64,000 nt of DNA from Alopecurus myosuroides. Taxonomy: Eukaryota > Streptophyta > Magnoliopsida > Poales > Poaceae. A program made the position numbers and the translations under genes. Numbering within the stretch: position 1 is the first letter of the stretch; the number at the start of each line of letters is the position of its first letter. The notes under the pieces are model-generated. The model saw only the letters and a list, made by a program, of their open reading frames with translations, did not search any database and was not told where the DNA came from. Location: positions 112,538,019-112,602,018 of the forward strand of contig CM054061.1 in NCBI GenBank assembly GCA_028641055.1, written 5' to 3'. This document shows positions 11,712-23,211 of the stretch, piece by piece.

Positions 11712-11755
11712 CTCACGCTCTTCCAATCTCATCTACGTCGCAACCTGCAAACACC

Positions 11756-12451
11756 ATGGCCTTGGTGAACGCTGCTTCTTCCGGCGCTGGAGGTGGATCC
11801 AGCTCCAACGTGGGCATCACCAACGGACCTCTCGGGCATCCTGTTACCGAGAAGCTCACGCGCGACAATTTCCTGCTTTGGAAAGCTCAAGTGCTGCCGG
11901 CTGTACGCGGCGCCCGGATGGTCGGGTACCTGGACGGTACTCTGGCGGCTCCGGCAGAAGAAATCACCATGGAGAAGGCGGACAAGACCACCGAAACCAT
12001 CGCCAACCCTGCCTATGGTGTTTGGATCGCTCAGGATCAACAGGTTCTGTTTTATTTACTGTGTTCGCTATCTCGCGATGTACTGGCACAGGTTGTGGAG
12101 CTGACGACGGCGGCGGCCGTGTGGAAGGCGGTCGGGGAGATGTTCTCCTCCCAGTCCCGCGCTCGCGTCATCCAGCTCCGTGCTCAGCTCGCCAGCACCC
12201 ACAAGGGCGAGATGACAGCTTCTGTGTACTTCATCCGCATGAAGGGGCTGGCCGACGAGATGGCGGCGGCCGGCAAGCCTCTTGAGAAAGACGACATTGT
12301 CTCCTATATCCTGGCAGGACTCGACGCGGATTATAATCCGTTTGTTTCAGCGATCTCAGCCAGGAACGATGTGGCCATCGGGCTGAGCGACCTGTACGCC
12401 CAACTCCTCTCGGCCGAGGCGCGGCTGGAGGTCCAGAACGGCGGCGGCTAG
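11756..12451 (+). pseudogene. copia Gag, truncated by a frameshift
   Basis: The start MALVNAASS has the good context CACCATGG and lies 45 bases after the PBS. The 231-residue frame contains the copia Gag (UBN2-like) domain: KLTRDNFLLWKAQV, MVGYLDGT, VWKAVGEMF, RVIQLRAQL and DIVSYILAGLDADYNPF. It ends in LEVQNGGG, where a frameshift cuts off the RNA-binding tail. In the other frame the tail continues to about 12730 as a Gly/Arg-rich stretch and a zinc knuckle reading CQLSTKDGHTVHRCW. The second Cys of that CX2CX4HX4C knuckle is Ser, which would impair zinc binding. Confidence 0.82.
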
Positions 12452-13082
12452 CTACTCTTCGGCCAACTCTGCATCAAGGGGTGGACGTGGCGGCTACGGC
12501 GGAAGTCGCGATGGTCGTGGAAGCCGCGGTGGCGGCAACGGCGGAGGCTACCAGGGTGGTCGTTTTGACTACCCCTCGGACCAGCGGCGTCAAGGAGGTG
12601 GGAGCAGCGGCAATGGGTTCAACACCAACGCCCCAAAACCCAAGTGCCAGCTCTCCACCAAGGATGGGCACACTGTCCATCGCTGCTGGAAGCGCTTCGT
12701 CAAGAATTATAATGGTCCGGAGGAAAAATCTGTGAACAACGCTTCATCATCCTCCTATGGTGTGGATCCAAATTGGTATCCCGACACGGGGGGCCACTAA
12801 TCACATCACCAGCGAGCTAGAGAAGATCACGGTGCGTGATCGCTACAATGGCAACGATCAGGTGCACACTGGTAGTGGTACAGGTATGAAAATTAAACAT
12901 GTTGGTCATACGTCTTTTTATACCCTTGATCGTCCTATTCATCTGAAAAATATCCTTCATGTCCCTGAAGCTACAAAAAATCTTATTTCGGTTAATCGAC
13001 TTGCTTATGACAATCATGCTTACCTTGAGTTTCATCCTGATTTTTTTGTTATCAAGGATTTGGACTCGAGGAAGGTTCTTCT
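12452..13082 (+). pseudogene. copia nucleocapsid tail and protease, 5' side of the CACTA insertion
   Basis: The protease active site reads WYPDTGG at about 12774-12794. A surplus G then shifts the frame; ATNHITSELE resumes in another frame. Conserved HVGHTSF, LKNILHVPEATKNLISVNRL and FFVIKDLDSRKVLL follow. The frame is cut at 13082 by the CACTA terminus, and its continuation lies at 23212. Confidence 0.8.
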
Positions 13083-13445
13083 CACTACAGGAAACAGGCT
13101 ATATGCCTACGGCCAGGTACCGTCGGCTTAGGCCCAAAAGCCGTCGGCATATAGCTATGCCGACGGCAAAACTATATGCCGACGACAAAACGGCGTCGGC
13201 AACTTCTTCATAGGCATAGCTCTAAAAAGCCGTCGGCACAGAAAAACTGTCGGCATAGATCTACGCCGACGGCCACAGAGGCTATGCCGACGGCCGAAGT
13301 TGCACACGTGGCACTGCCAGCAGTTTGCGCTGAGTGAGCTATGCCGACGGCCAGACATGCTATGCCGACGGCCAGGCGTTGCCACGTGGCAAAATCTGAT
13401 GCATCATGGGAAAGATATATGCCTACGGCATTTGCCGTCGGCATA
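13083..13445. repeat. CACTA left subterminal repeats
   Basis: About a dozen GCCGTCGGC/GCCGACGGC motifs occur in both orientations, usually with TATGCCGACGGC context. In En/Spm elements such subterminal repeats are binding sites for the element's TnpA-like protein; that role is inferred here from position and pattern. Confidence 0.8.
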
Positions 13446-14875
13446 CTTGTTGACCAGAAACAAAAAAAAAATAGCCAAAAAGGCTAGAAGTTTCAAATAC
13501 ATTTACACAATGATGACCAGAATTAGAAAAGGCCAAAATTGCTTGCAGTTTACATATACATTTACACAGATGATTCGGAGAAGTGCGAGAGCAAAGCTAA
13601 ACCAGCAGGCGGCTGATCAACAGCTCAAGTGTAAACTGCTATATCAGCGACGGATCATCAGCTCAAGAGCAAAGCAAAAGCCATCAACATCCTTGCTGAC
13701 CAAATACGCTGCTCACATGACACGCTGATTACACTGACGTGACACAGACATGTTAGCACAGGAAATCACAGTGTATTATTGAACAATGGTTAATACAGTA
13801 TAAAATTAAATCACAATGTATCTTTAGAGCATTGGAACAAGTATAAACAACTGTTATTTGCACCACACATACATTCTGATATATTCTAAGAGAACATTCA
13901 TCAATCTGCATAGTCACATTATTCATGTATTTGATCACCTCCACCTAAGAAACAAGGTAGAGATAAGGCACAACCAAACTGTCAAAGATGATCTTAAAAA
14001 GTCTCTAGATACTCTGTTTGGCTAAACTGAAATTTACTATGCCTTCTCTATTTATCTTATAAAGACTTTCTCTCTCACCAACACACGAGATAACACATAC
14101 ACAGGCAAGATAGATGTGGATCAATTTGGTCCACTACTAACCCTAGTCAGGTAAGAGACATCACCAACAACGATCTTAAGCAGCTCGGATGCTCATGACC
14201 ACTCTGAATAATACACTATGCGGAGCTGTGCACATCGCAAACACAACCAGATTAAACAAGTATAGACCACCTGTATAAAAAGAAGCCACTGAATGTACAC
14301 TCCGCAATTCAGCTACACATGGTCAATGAACACTCACATTGTCCATGGATACCAGTACTAGATTTTAAGAAAACAATTAACACATTGATACCCATACATT
14401 GGCAGAATCGATATATCTACCATTAACTAGAGCATCACAAAGCTATACACTACAACCAACTTGTAAAATAAATTGCATCATCGGTATAGTTGGACATCCT
14501 AAAAAATTGAATAAATGGTTTGAATCTCACTTCAATACAACACTTACAATGTCAAGATTTATTTATTTTTGCTTGTTGTAATCTAAAAAACATCACAAAC
14601 AAATTGTAAATTTGATCAAGTTCAGAACTTGCAAGATTAGTGAATATATCATGCTCATATATGTATAAACAAGAGCAAAATCTCTAGCACAGGTAGCACC
14701 CAAGCTACAGCAAGATCTCTAGCGCTAGCTAGAAGCCACCCAAACAAGCATCTGTGAAGTATCTATTCCTTCTCCCCAAAAAAACCTACATGTGAGTGTA
14801 CTAGCAAATACAAATTAGGCGTTTATGGCCTTGGCATGAAGGAAACGGTGCAAATCAACCAAATTTGGTCTTCAC
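13446..14875. other. AT-rich CACTA interior
   Basis: No coding region, RNA gene or repeat array was recognised. Short open frames lack domain character or conserved words. Confidence 0.5.
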
Positions 14876-16129
14876 CTGCAGCACACGAGTGGAGTTGAGG
14901 ACGTCCGATGGGAGGAGCAGCAGGATGCAGGTCCGGGAGATGCCCGAGGAAGACGGGCGGCGGCAGGAGCAGCCACACGCCCGGGCTTGAGGTCAGTCCG
15001 CGTCCACGGCTTGCCTGCCCTCGCAAAGACGCCCATGTAGGGCTGCTGAATCCCATCCCATTTGGCTCATGTGACTGCTGGGTTGCACAACGAGAATGCA
15101 ATTGCTGGGAATAGGACCTGGAAAACAAACGCATCAATTCATCACCATTATATAGACAACCCAGCCTAGTGATCAGCACACTACCTTGGCAGTTCTTCCA
15201 CGGCAGCGCGGCCTCACGGACGACAAGGGGAAGGAGGGCACCCTCTACTAAGCCAGATGTCCGGCAGCAGCACCTCGGCCATGTGGTTCATCGCGTCCCT
15301 GCATGGTGTGGCCGGCACGCCCTCGGCGGCGTCCTTCCAACAGCCCCTGGACGTCGATGCTGGAGAGGGCAAGTACATATTGTTATGGTAATTAAAAAGA
15401 AAGAATAAGGATTGCTAACCACATGGATGGAATAAAATAGACAAGACCAGAAATAAATCTCTAATTCGGGTTGATATAGATCTCTAAAACATGTAAATGT
15501 ATTCCACAAAGTTGAGCTCAAATCAGCAATGGAAAGCGGTTGGACATCCTGCTGCATCTAACAGTTGGAACAAGATCATTTTTCTTCTTAAAAATAATCG
15601 GTGGAGGGCAGTAGCACGTATTGCAGCAGATGGAAGGGATGGTCTCACACTCACCTATGAAGAGCCAAGTTGAGGATGGCCTGTGGCACCTCGCAGAAAA
15701 GGGTCAGACCGTGGTTGGGAAGACGGACGGCAGAAGCTGCAGCACGCCCTCCGTTGAGGTCCGACGCGTCCACGGCGTGCTTGGCGTCGGGCGCCCTCGT
15801 GAATACGCCGTAGGAGGAGGCCGGAGAGCAGCGGCGGCCGGGATCTGACGGCGAGAGAAGGAAACGCCGAACACCTCCGTTCCCTCCATTGAGGAGAGGT
15901 TCCATCCTAGCAGCGCGAACTGGAAAGCCTCCGTGGCTTGAGTCGACGCCGTGGCCGTCCTGGTGGCTAGAGACCGGTCGCTGACGCCGGCGCCGCCTGC
16001 GCAAACCATAGGTCACGGGCGCGCCGCAGTCCGGCCCACTCGACGGAGCGCCGCACATGGATGCACGCGCGCGCCGCCGGTGAGCCAGCCGGACGCGAAG
16101 TCGTGTCTCCCGGGCTGCAGCGCCTCCAT
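14876..16129 (-). pseudogene. captured three-exon host gene fragment inside the CACTA
   Basis: This GC-rich island is sharply different from the AT-rich element around it. On the minus strand a start (ATGGAGGCGCTGCAGCC) lies at 16129 after a CT/pyrimidine-rich leader. Three exon-like blocks have consensus borders: first block ending at 15655 (CTTCATAG then GTGAGT), 15359-15185 (CTCTCCAG before, GTAGTG after) and 15104-14876 (ATTCCCAG before, GTGAAG after). The first block has several frames open and an internal break, so the frame is not intact. Protein identity is not recognised. The pattern matches transduplication of host exons by CACTA elements. It could also be a degraded resident gene, which is less likely given its position inside defined termini. 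Confidence 0.45.
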
Positions 16130-16629
16130 CGTCGGCGAAGCTGGGGAGACGGCCTCGATCTACTGCGGGGAGGGGGACCTGGGGAAGGAGGGGGTGGAGG
16201 AAGGGACAGCGGGCCGGGGCGAGGGCTGGGGCAGGAGTGGACGGCGGCGGAGTGCACCTACCGGCGACGGCGTCGATTTGGTCATCAAGAAGGAGAGAGA
16301 CAGAGATGGGATCGAGAGTGGAGGCTTCAGCGGCGGTGGGTGGGGAGGTGGGGTTTTTTTTTGATAACGTGGGGAGATGGGTTTGGTCTTTGGTGTGTGA
16401 ATTTCGGGCAAAAGTTCCCGCTGGCCCGATACAATTTTTTGGATGAAAAATCATTCCCGCTACTCCATTTCTTTCGCCGCTCGCGCGGGTTGCCTGAGCC
16501 AATTTTGGACCTTGGATACGTGTGGATGGATGGTTGAGGTGATCGATCCGTGGGAGCCAGCTCTCGCGCATCTCATTTGTCAATCGGATGACACGCAGAC
16601 GATTTGGTCCCAAATCGCTCCGTGTGTCG

Positions 16630-16927
16630 TAATTTTACCATGTGGGGTTTCGGGCTCGTGATTTCCCTACTCAGCGCAAAACGTTAATCAAAACTAGACG
16701 GAAAAACGCGCTTTGCTGCGTCACCTACAGAACGTTTAGGTATCATGTGGTAGGTTTGGTGGGTTTCCATGTGTATTCGGACGTTACTCTATAGATCGTT
16801 GTACCTTTAGATTTAGCTTGCTTCGTTTTACTACTGCCGACAGATTAAATAGAGTGAACATGCCAGTAACAGTCCACCGCGGTTAACTCTTTAGTTTTTT
16901 CTCTTCTTTTGAGTGTGAGGATAAGTA
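16630..16927. other. CACTA interior, nothing recognised
   Basis: This unique sequence lies between the captured fragment and the short tandem repeats. No open frame of note, no hairpin and no known motif was found. Confidence 0.4.
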
Positions 16928-17340
16928 TTTTATTTGAGGAGTTGTGATGATCCACATGGCATAGTCACAAATTGGCTAGTATCCTATATTTTATTGAGGA
17001 GTTGTGATGGTCCACATGGCATAGTCACAAATTGGCTAGTGCCATGAGAAGGCTCCCTTGCCACCCTATATTTTACTTGAGGAGTTGTGATGGTCCACAT
17101 GGCATAGTCACAAATTAACAGTGCCATGAGAAGGCTTCCTTGCCAGCAGGTTTCAATCTTCTATATTTTACTTGAGGAGTTCTGATGGTCCACATGGCAT
17201 AGTCACAAATTGGCTAGTGCCATGAGAAGGCTCCCTTGCCACCCTATATTTTACTTGAGGAGTTGTGATGGTCCACATGGCATAGTCACAAATTGGCTAG
17301 TGCCATGAGAAGGCTTTCTTGCCACCAGGCTTCAATCTTT
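16928..17340. repeat. short tandem repeat, five copies
   Basis: The core GAGGAGTTGTGATGGTCCAC continues as ATGGCATAGTCACAAATT and recurs five times. Most copies are followed by GCCATGAGAAGGCT and a CCTATATTTTA link. Period varies from about 60 to 125 bp because of internal deletions. It is non-coding. Confidence 0.75.
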
Positions 17341-18269
17341 AGGTAATTTCATCGAGTCATGGCATGTTCGATGACAACATGTAGTGATGAGGGTAGGCGT
17401 CGGCAAACACCTCGAGGTAACCATCCTTGGCATCGCGATCGCGGAGGACTTGCAGAGCCAAGACCCGACGCCACATGCATGCATCGGCGTGAGGTTCATG
17501 TTGCTGAAAGGCTATGATGCATAGCCTCTGCGAGACCGTACTGAATGTCTATGACGCCACCTTCTTTGAACTACTCAAAATTTTCCGCCACCTTCATCTT
17601 CAATTGCATCGTGACCAGGGGACCCGCACCCATAGCTGGCGCGACCATGGGACCCGCACCAGCCTATGGTGTGGCCCCCTGTTGCCCGTCTTCGACTCCT
17701 CTTCGGTGTTCTGGATGCTTCCGGGGAAAATAGGCACTTAGGGATTTGTGGGGTCCAATTCCGAGAATGTTTCCAATACAACTTTTCTGAAACCAAAAAC
17801 AGCTGAAAACACGGAACTGGCACTTGGCATATTGTTAATAGGTTAGTCGTGGAAAACGTATAAAATGGTGGGTCCTACCATTGTCTAGGGTGTTACTTGG
17901 GCCTAACCTAAAACAACCAAGCAACTAGCTACACTTTGCTTCCCCCTTCCGGCTCACGTAGTGGATCCCGAACGGCAGTTTCGTCTTTTTCTCCAGCGGG
18001 GCTAGCGTTTCTCCGTAAAGGGGCCACATAGCGTCTGAATCCCACCCAAACCAAGGTTTTGCCAAACCATGTGTGTTATAGTATGGAATGGGTCTTGGAT
18101 GCCAAAGATTCCCTCACTTTGTGTGTTAGGGCTTCATCGGCGTCGGATTCTCTCTCGCGGTTTCCAGGACTGGTTACAGCCCGAAACTCCCGGATCTGAT
18201 GGTACGGGGGAATCTTGCCAAGAGGTGGCCCCTACCATTGTCTAGGGTGTTACTTGATCCTAACATAAC
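17341..18269. other. CACTA interior with possible coding scrap
   Basis: On the minus strand, near 17480-17365, a short frame reads like protein (LEVFADAYPHHYMLSS, then stop). It may be another captured piece; identity unknown. A 40-bp sequence (CTACCATTGTCTAGGGTGTT and following) occurs at about 17877 and again at 18232, just before the satellite array. Confidence 0.3.
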
Positions 18270-21200
18270 TTGGAATACGACAACTGGGTTGAAAAGGTGA
18301 GCATAGAAATGAGCTATCTCCTCCGAAGATTCTTGGGTTTCGGGCCAAATGACGGATGTTATGGCCACACTCATGACATAGTTTGTTTAAATGTGCCCAT
18401 ATTCTACACAAGCATGCATAATGGAACAACTAACAATGTTCACGAAGAAACTTTTATTTGTCATTGAATAAAAACACCATTTTCCATTTTCGGAGTGTCA
18501 AAAAAGGTTTTTTTTGTGAAGCATCTACCAAAAATATGTTACAAAATTGTACAAAGTAAAATTATAAATATATTATGTCATATATTATCTACAAATAACA
18601 AATTTACTACCTCTCAATAGCTGAAAATACACCACTTTTGAAATAGACAAATTTCTGCCGATTCCGCTAAAACCGGGCCAAATTTGAACTACAGGTGCCT
18701 CATAGTGTGCTCATGATTTTTTGTAAAAATCATTTTTAGATACAAAAGTACCTATTTCTTCAGAGATACACCAAAAGTTTATCAATATTCAACCTCTAGC
18801 TACGAACGGTCATGCCCGCCGTCTTGACTTTTTCCTAAAACCGGGTTAGAAAATTCCAGAAAATTGAAAAAATCTTGAATTGATGCAAGGCCTTCGCGTG
18901 GTGTCATTATATATGTCCTAGTATCCACAAAAAATAATAAATTTGGAATACGACAACTGGGTTGAAAAGGTGAGCATAGAAATGAGCTATCTCCTTCGAA
19001 GATTCTTGGGTTTCGGGCCAAATGACGGATGTTATGGCCACACTCATGGCATAGTTTGTTTAAATGTGCCCATATTCTACACAAGCATGCATAATGGAAC
19101 AACTAACAATGTTCACGAAGAAACTTTTATTTGTCATTGAATAAAAACACCATTTTCCATTTTCGGAGTGTCAAAAAAGGTTTTTTTTTGTGAAGCATCT
19201 ACCAAATGTATGTTACAAAATTGTACAAAGTAAAATTATAAATATATTATGTCATATATTATCTACAAATAAAAAATTTACTACCTCTCAATAGCTGAAA
19301 ATACACCACTTTTGAAATAGACAAATTTCTGCCGATTCCGCTGAAACCGGGCCAAATTTGAACTACAGGTGCCTCATAGTGTGCTCATGATTTTTTGTAA
19401 AAATCATTTTTAGATACAAAAGTACCTATTTCTTTAGAGATACACCAAAAGTTTATCAATATTCAACCTCTAGCTACGAACGATCATGCCCGTCGTCTTG
19501 ACTTTTTCCTAAAACCGGCTTAGAAAATTCCAGAAAATTCAAAAAAATCTTGAATTGATGCAAGGCCTTCGCGTGGTGTCATTATATATGTCCTAGTATC
19601 CACCAAAAATAATAAACTTGGAATACGACAACTAGGTTGAAAATGTGACATAGAAATGAGCTATCTCCTCCGAAGATTCTTGGGTTTCGGGCCAAATGGC
19701 GGATGTTATGGCCACACTCATGGCATAGTTTGTTTAAATGTGCCCATATTATACACAAGCATGCATAATGGAACAACTAACAATGTTCACGAAGAAACTT
19801 TTATTTGTCATTGAATAAAAACACCATTTTCCATTTTCGGAGTGTCAAAAAAGGTTTTTTTTGTGAAGCATCTACGAAAAATATGTTACAAAATTGTACA
19901 AAGTAAAATTATAAATATATTATGTCATATATTATCTATAAATAACAAATTTACTACCTCTCAATAGCTGAAAATACACCACTTTTGAAATAGACAGATT
20001 TCTGCCGATTCCGCTGAAACCGGGCCAAATTTGAACTACAGGTGCCTCATAGTTTGCTCATGATTTTTTGTAAAAATAATTTTTAGATACACAAGTACCT
20101 ATTTCTTCAGAGATACACCAAAAGTTTATCAATATTCAACCTCTAGCTACGAACGGTCATGCCCGCCGTCTTGACTTTTTCCTAAAACCGGCTTAGAAAA
20201 TTCCAGAAAATTCAAAAAATCTTGAATTGATGCAAGGCCTTTGCGTGGTGTCATTATATATGTCCTAGTATCCACCAAAAATAATAAACTTGGAATACGA
20301 CAACTGGGTTGAAAAGGTGAGCATAGAAATGTGCTATCTCCTCCGAAGATTCTTGGGTTTCGGGCCAAATGACGGATGTTATGGCCACACTCATGGCATA
20401 GTTTGTTTAATTGTTCCCATATTCTACATAAGAATGCATAATGGAACAACTAACAATGTTCACGAAGAAACTTTTATTTTTCATTGAATAAAAACACCAT
20501 TTTCCATTTTCGGAGTGTCAAAAAAGGTTTTTTTTGTGAAGCATCTATCAAAAATATGTTACAAAATTGTACAAAGTAAAATTATAAATATATTATGTCA
20601 TATATTATCTACAAATAACAAATTTAAGACCTCTCAATAGCTCAAAATACACCTCTTTTGAAATAGACAAATTTCTGCCGATTCCGCTGAAACCGGGCCA
20701 AATTTGAACTACAGGTGCCTCATAGTTTGCTCATGATTTTTTGTAAAAATCATTTTTAGATACACAAGTAGCTATTTCTTCAGAGATACACCAAAAGTTT
20801 ATCAATATTCAACCTCTAGCTACGAACGGTCATGCCCGCCGTCTTGACTTTCTCCTAAAACCTGCTTAGAAAATTCCAGAAAATTCAAAAAATCTTGAAA
20901 TGATGCAAGGCCTTCGCGTGGTTTCATTATATATGTCCTAGTATCCACCAAAAATAATAAACTTGGAATACGACAACTGGGTTGAAAAGGTGAGCATAGA
21001 AATGAGCTATCTCCTCCGAAGATTCTTGGGTTTCGGGCCAAATGACGGATGTTATGGCCACACTCATGGCATAGTTTGTTTAAATGTGCACATATTCTAC
21101 ACAAGCATGCATAATGGAACAACTAACAATGTTTACGAAGAAACTTTTATTTTTCATTGAATAAAAACACCATTTTCCATTTTCGGAGTGTCAAAAAGTT

Positions 21201-22879
21201 TTTTTTTGTGAAGCACCTACCAAAAATATGTTACAAAATTATACAAAGTAAAATTATAAATATATTATGCCATATTTTATCTACAAATAACAAATTTACT
21301 ACCTCTCAATAGCTGAAAATACACCACTTTTGAAATAGACAAATTTCTGCCGATTCCGCTGAAACCGGGCCAAATTTGAACTACAGGTGCCTCATAGTGT
21401 GCTCATGATTTTTTGTAAAAATCATTTTTAGATACAAAAGTACCTATTTCTTTAGAGATACACCAAAATTTTATCAATATTCAACCTCTAGCTACGAACG
21501 ATCATGCCCGTCGTCTTGACTTTTTCCTAAAACCGGCTTAGAAAATTCCAGAAAATTCAAAAAATCTTGAATTGATGCAAGGCCTTCGCGTGGTGTCATT
21601 ATATATGTCCTAGTATCCACCAAAAATAATAAACTTGGAATACGACAACTGGGTTGAAAATGTGAGCATAGAAATAAGCTATCTCCTCCGAAGATTCTTG
21701 GGTTTCGGGCCAAATGACGGATATTATGGCCACACTCATGGCATAGTTTGTTTAAATGTGCTCATATTATACACAAGCATGCATAATGGAACAACTAACA
21801 ATGTTCACGAAGAAACTTTTATTTGTCATTGAATAAAAACACCATTTTCCATTTTCGGAGTGTCAAAAAAGTTTTTTTTTGTGAAGCATCTACGAAAAAT
21901 ATGTTACAAAATTGTACAAAGTAAAATTATAAATATATTATGTCATATATTATCTACAAATAACAAATTTACTACCTCTCAATAGCTGAAAATACACCAC
22001 TTTTGAAATAGACAGATTTCTGCCGATTCCGCTGAAACCGGGCCAAATTTGAACTACAGGTGCCTCATAGTTTGCTCATGATTTTTTGTAAAAATAATTT
22101 TTAGATACACAAGTACCTATTTCTTCAGAGATACACCAAAAGTTTATCAATATTCAACCTCTAGCTACGAACGGTCATGCCCGCCGTCTTGACTTTTTCC
22201 TAAAACCGGCTTAGAAAATTCCAGAAAATTCAAAAAATCTTGAATTGATGCAAGGCCTTTGCGTGGTGTCATTATATATGTCCTAGTATCCACCAAAAAT
22301 AATAAACTTGGAATACGACAACTGGGTTGAAAAGGTGAGCATAGAAATGTGCTATCTCCTCCGAAGATTCTTGGGTTTCGGGCCAAATGACGGATGTTAT
22401 GGCCACACTCATGGCATAGTTTGTTTAAATGTGCACATATTCTACACAAGCATGCATAATGGAACAACTAACAATGTTCACGAAGAAACTTTTATTTTTC
22501 ATTGAATAAAAACACCATTTTCCATTTTCGGAGTGTCAAAAAAGGTTTTTTTTGTGAAGCACCTACCAAAAATATGTTACAAAATTGTACAAAGTAAAAT
22601 TCTAAATATATTATGCCATATTTTATCTACAAATAACAAATTTACTACCTCTCAATAGCTGAAAATAGACCTCTTTTAAAATAGACAAATTTCTGCCGAT
22701 TCCGCTGAAACCGGGCCAAATTTGAACTACAGGTGCCACATTGTTTGCTCATGATTTTTTGTAAAAATTATTTTTAAATACACAAATACCTATTTCTTCA
22801 GAGATACACCAAAAGTTTATTAATATTCAACCTCTAGCTACGAAAGATCATGCCCGCCGTTTTGACTTTTTCCTAAAAG
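18270..22879 (+). repeat. 673-bp tandem satellite array, about 6.9 copies
   Basis: Units start with TTGGAATACGACAACT at 18270, 18943, 19618, 20290, 20963, 21635 and 22308; periods are 672-675 bp. The last unit stops at about 22879, where CACTA subterminal repeats begin. Copies are highly similar. Shared variants link copies two, three and four with copies five, six and seven, so a roughly 2018-bp, three-unit block was itself duplicated. A 65-codon plus-strand frame (MEYDNWVEKV...) recurs in six of seven copies, and a 100-codon frame on the other strand in several. These probably reflect copy similarity rather than genes. Confidence 0.92.
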
Positions 22880-23208
22880 TTGGGTAAGCCGGTGGCCAAA
22901 GGTATGCCGACGGCCACATAGAAAGGCCGTAGGCATAGATTTTGGTGGACCCGCACTGGACACCCTGGCAGCTAGGTAAGCCGACGGCCAAAGGTATGCC
23001 GACGATCGCACAGAAAGGTTGTAGGCATATATGTTATATGCCGACGGCAAAAAAAAAAGCCGTAGGCATAGGTCCTATATGCCGACGGCCAAAGGTACGC
23101 CGACGGTTTTATTTTGGCCGTCGGCATACCTCCTTGTATGCCGACGGCCCCGACAAAAAGCCGTCGGCATACCTTTTGCCGTCAGCGTCTAACCTTTTTC
23201 CTGTAGTG
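22880..23208. repeat. CACTA right subterminal repeats and terminus
   Basis: About ten GCCGACGGC-type motifs in both orientations mirror the left end. The terminus CCTTTTTCCTGTAGTG closes the element at 23208. Confidence 0.8.
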
Positions 23209-23211
23209 TCT

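Larger units (their letters stand above)
13083..23208. mobile_element. CACTA (En/Spm) DNA transposon, non-autonomous, 10126 bp
   Basis: The left terminus is CACTACAGGAAACAGG and the right is CCTTTTTCCTGTAGTG, its inverted copy with one mismatch. Both are flanked by the 3-bp duplication TCT (13080-13082, 23209-23211). Removing the element with one TSD restores copia coding as KVLLRGRSKGGLYPLACKP, which fixes both borders to the base. Subterminal regions hold many copies of GCCGACGGC in both orientations. No transposase coding sequence (TNP2 or TnpA type) was found. The interior has AT-rich sequence, a captured gene fragment, a short tandem repeat and the 673-bp satellite array. Confidence 0.92.

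Noticed and set aside
15651..16613. A 320-codon minus-strand frame as one intact protein
   Set aside because: It spans 5' leader and several exon frames in GC-rich sequence where open frames are common; the splice-bordered reading is more plausible.
18800..22467. Repeated 100-codon minus-strand frames beginning MFHYACLCRI as a gene family
   Set aside because: They are the reverse strand of the 673-bp satellite and recur with the repeat period; there is no promoter, domain or independent conservation.
18270..22879. CRISPR-like array
   Set aside because: Units are 673 bp of continuous repeat without spacers, in a plant genome.
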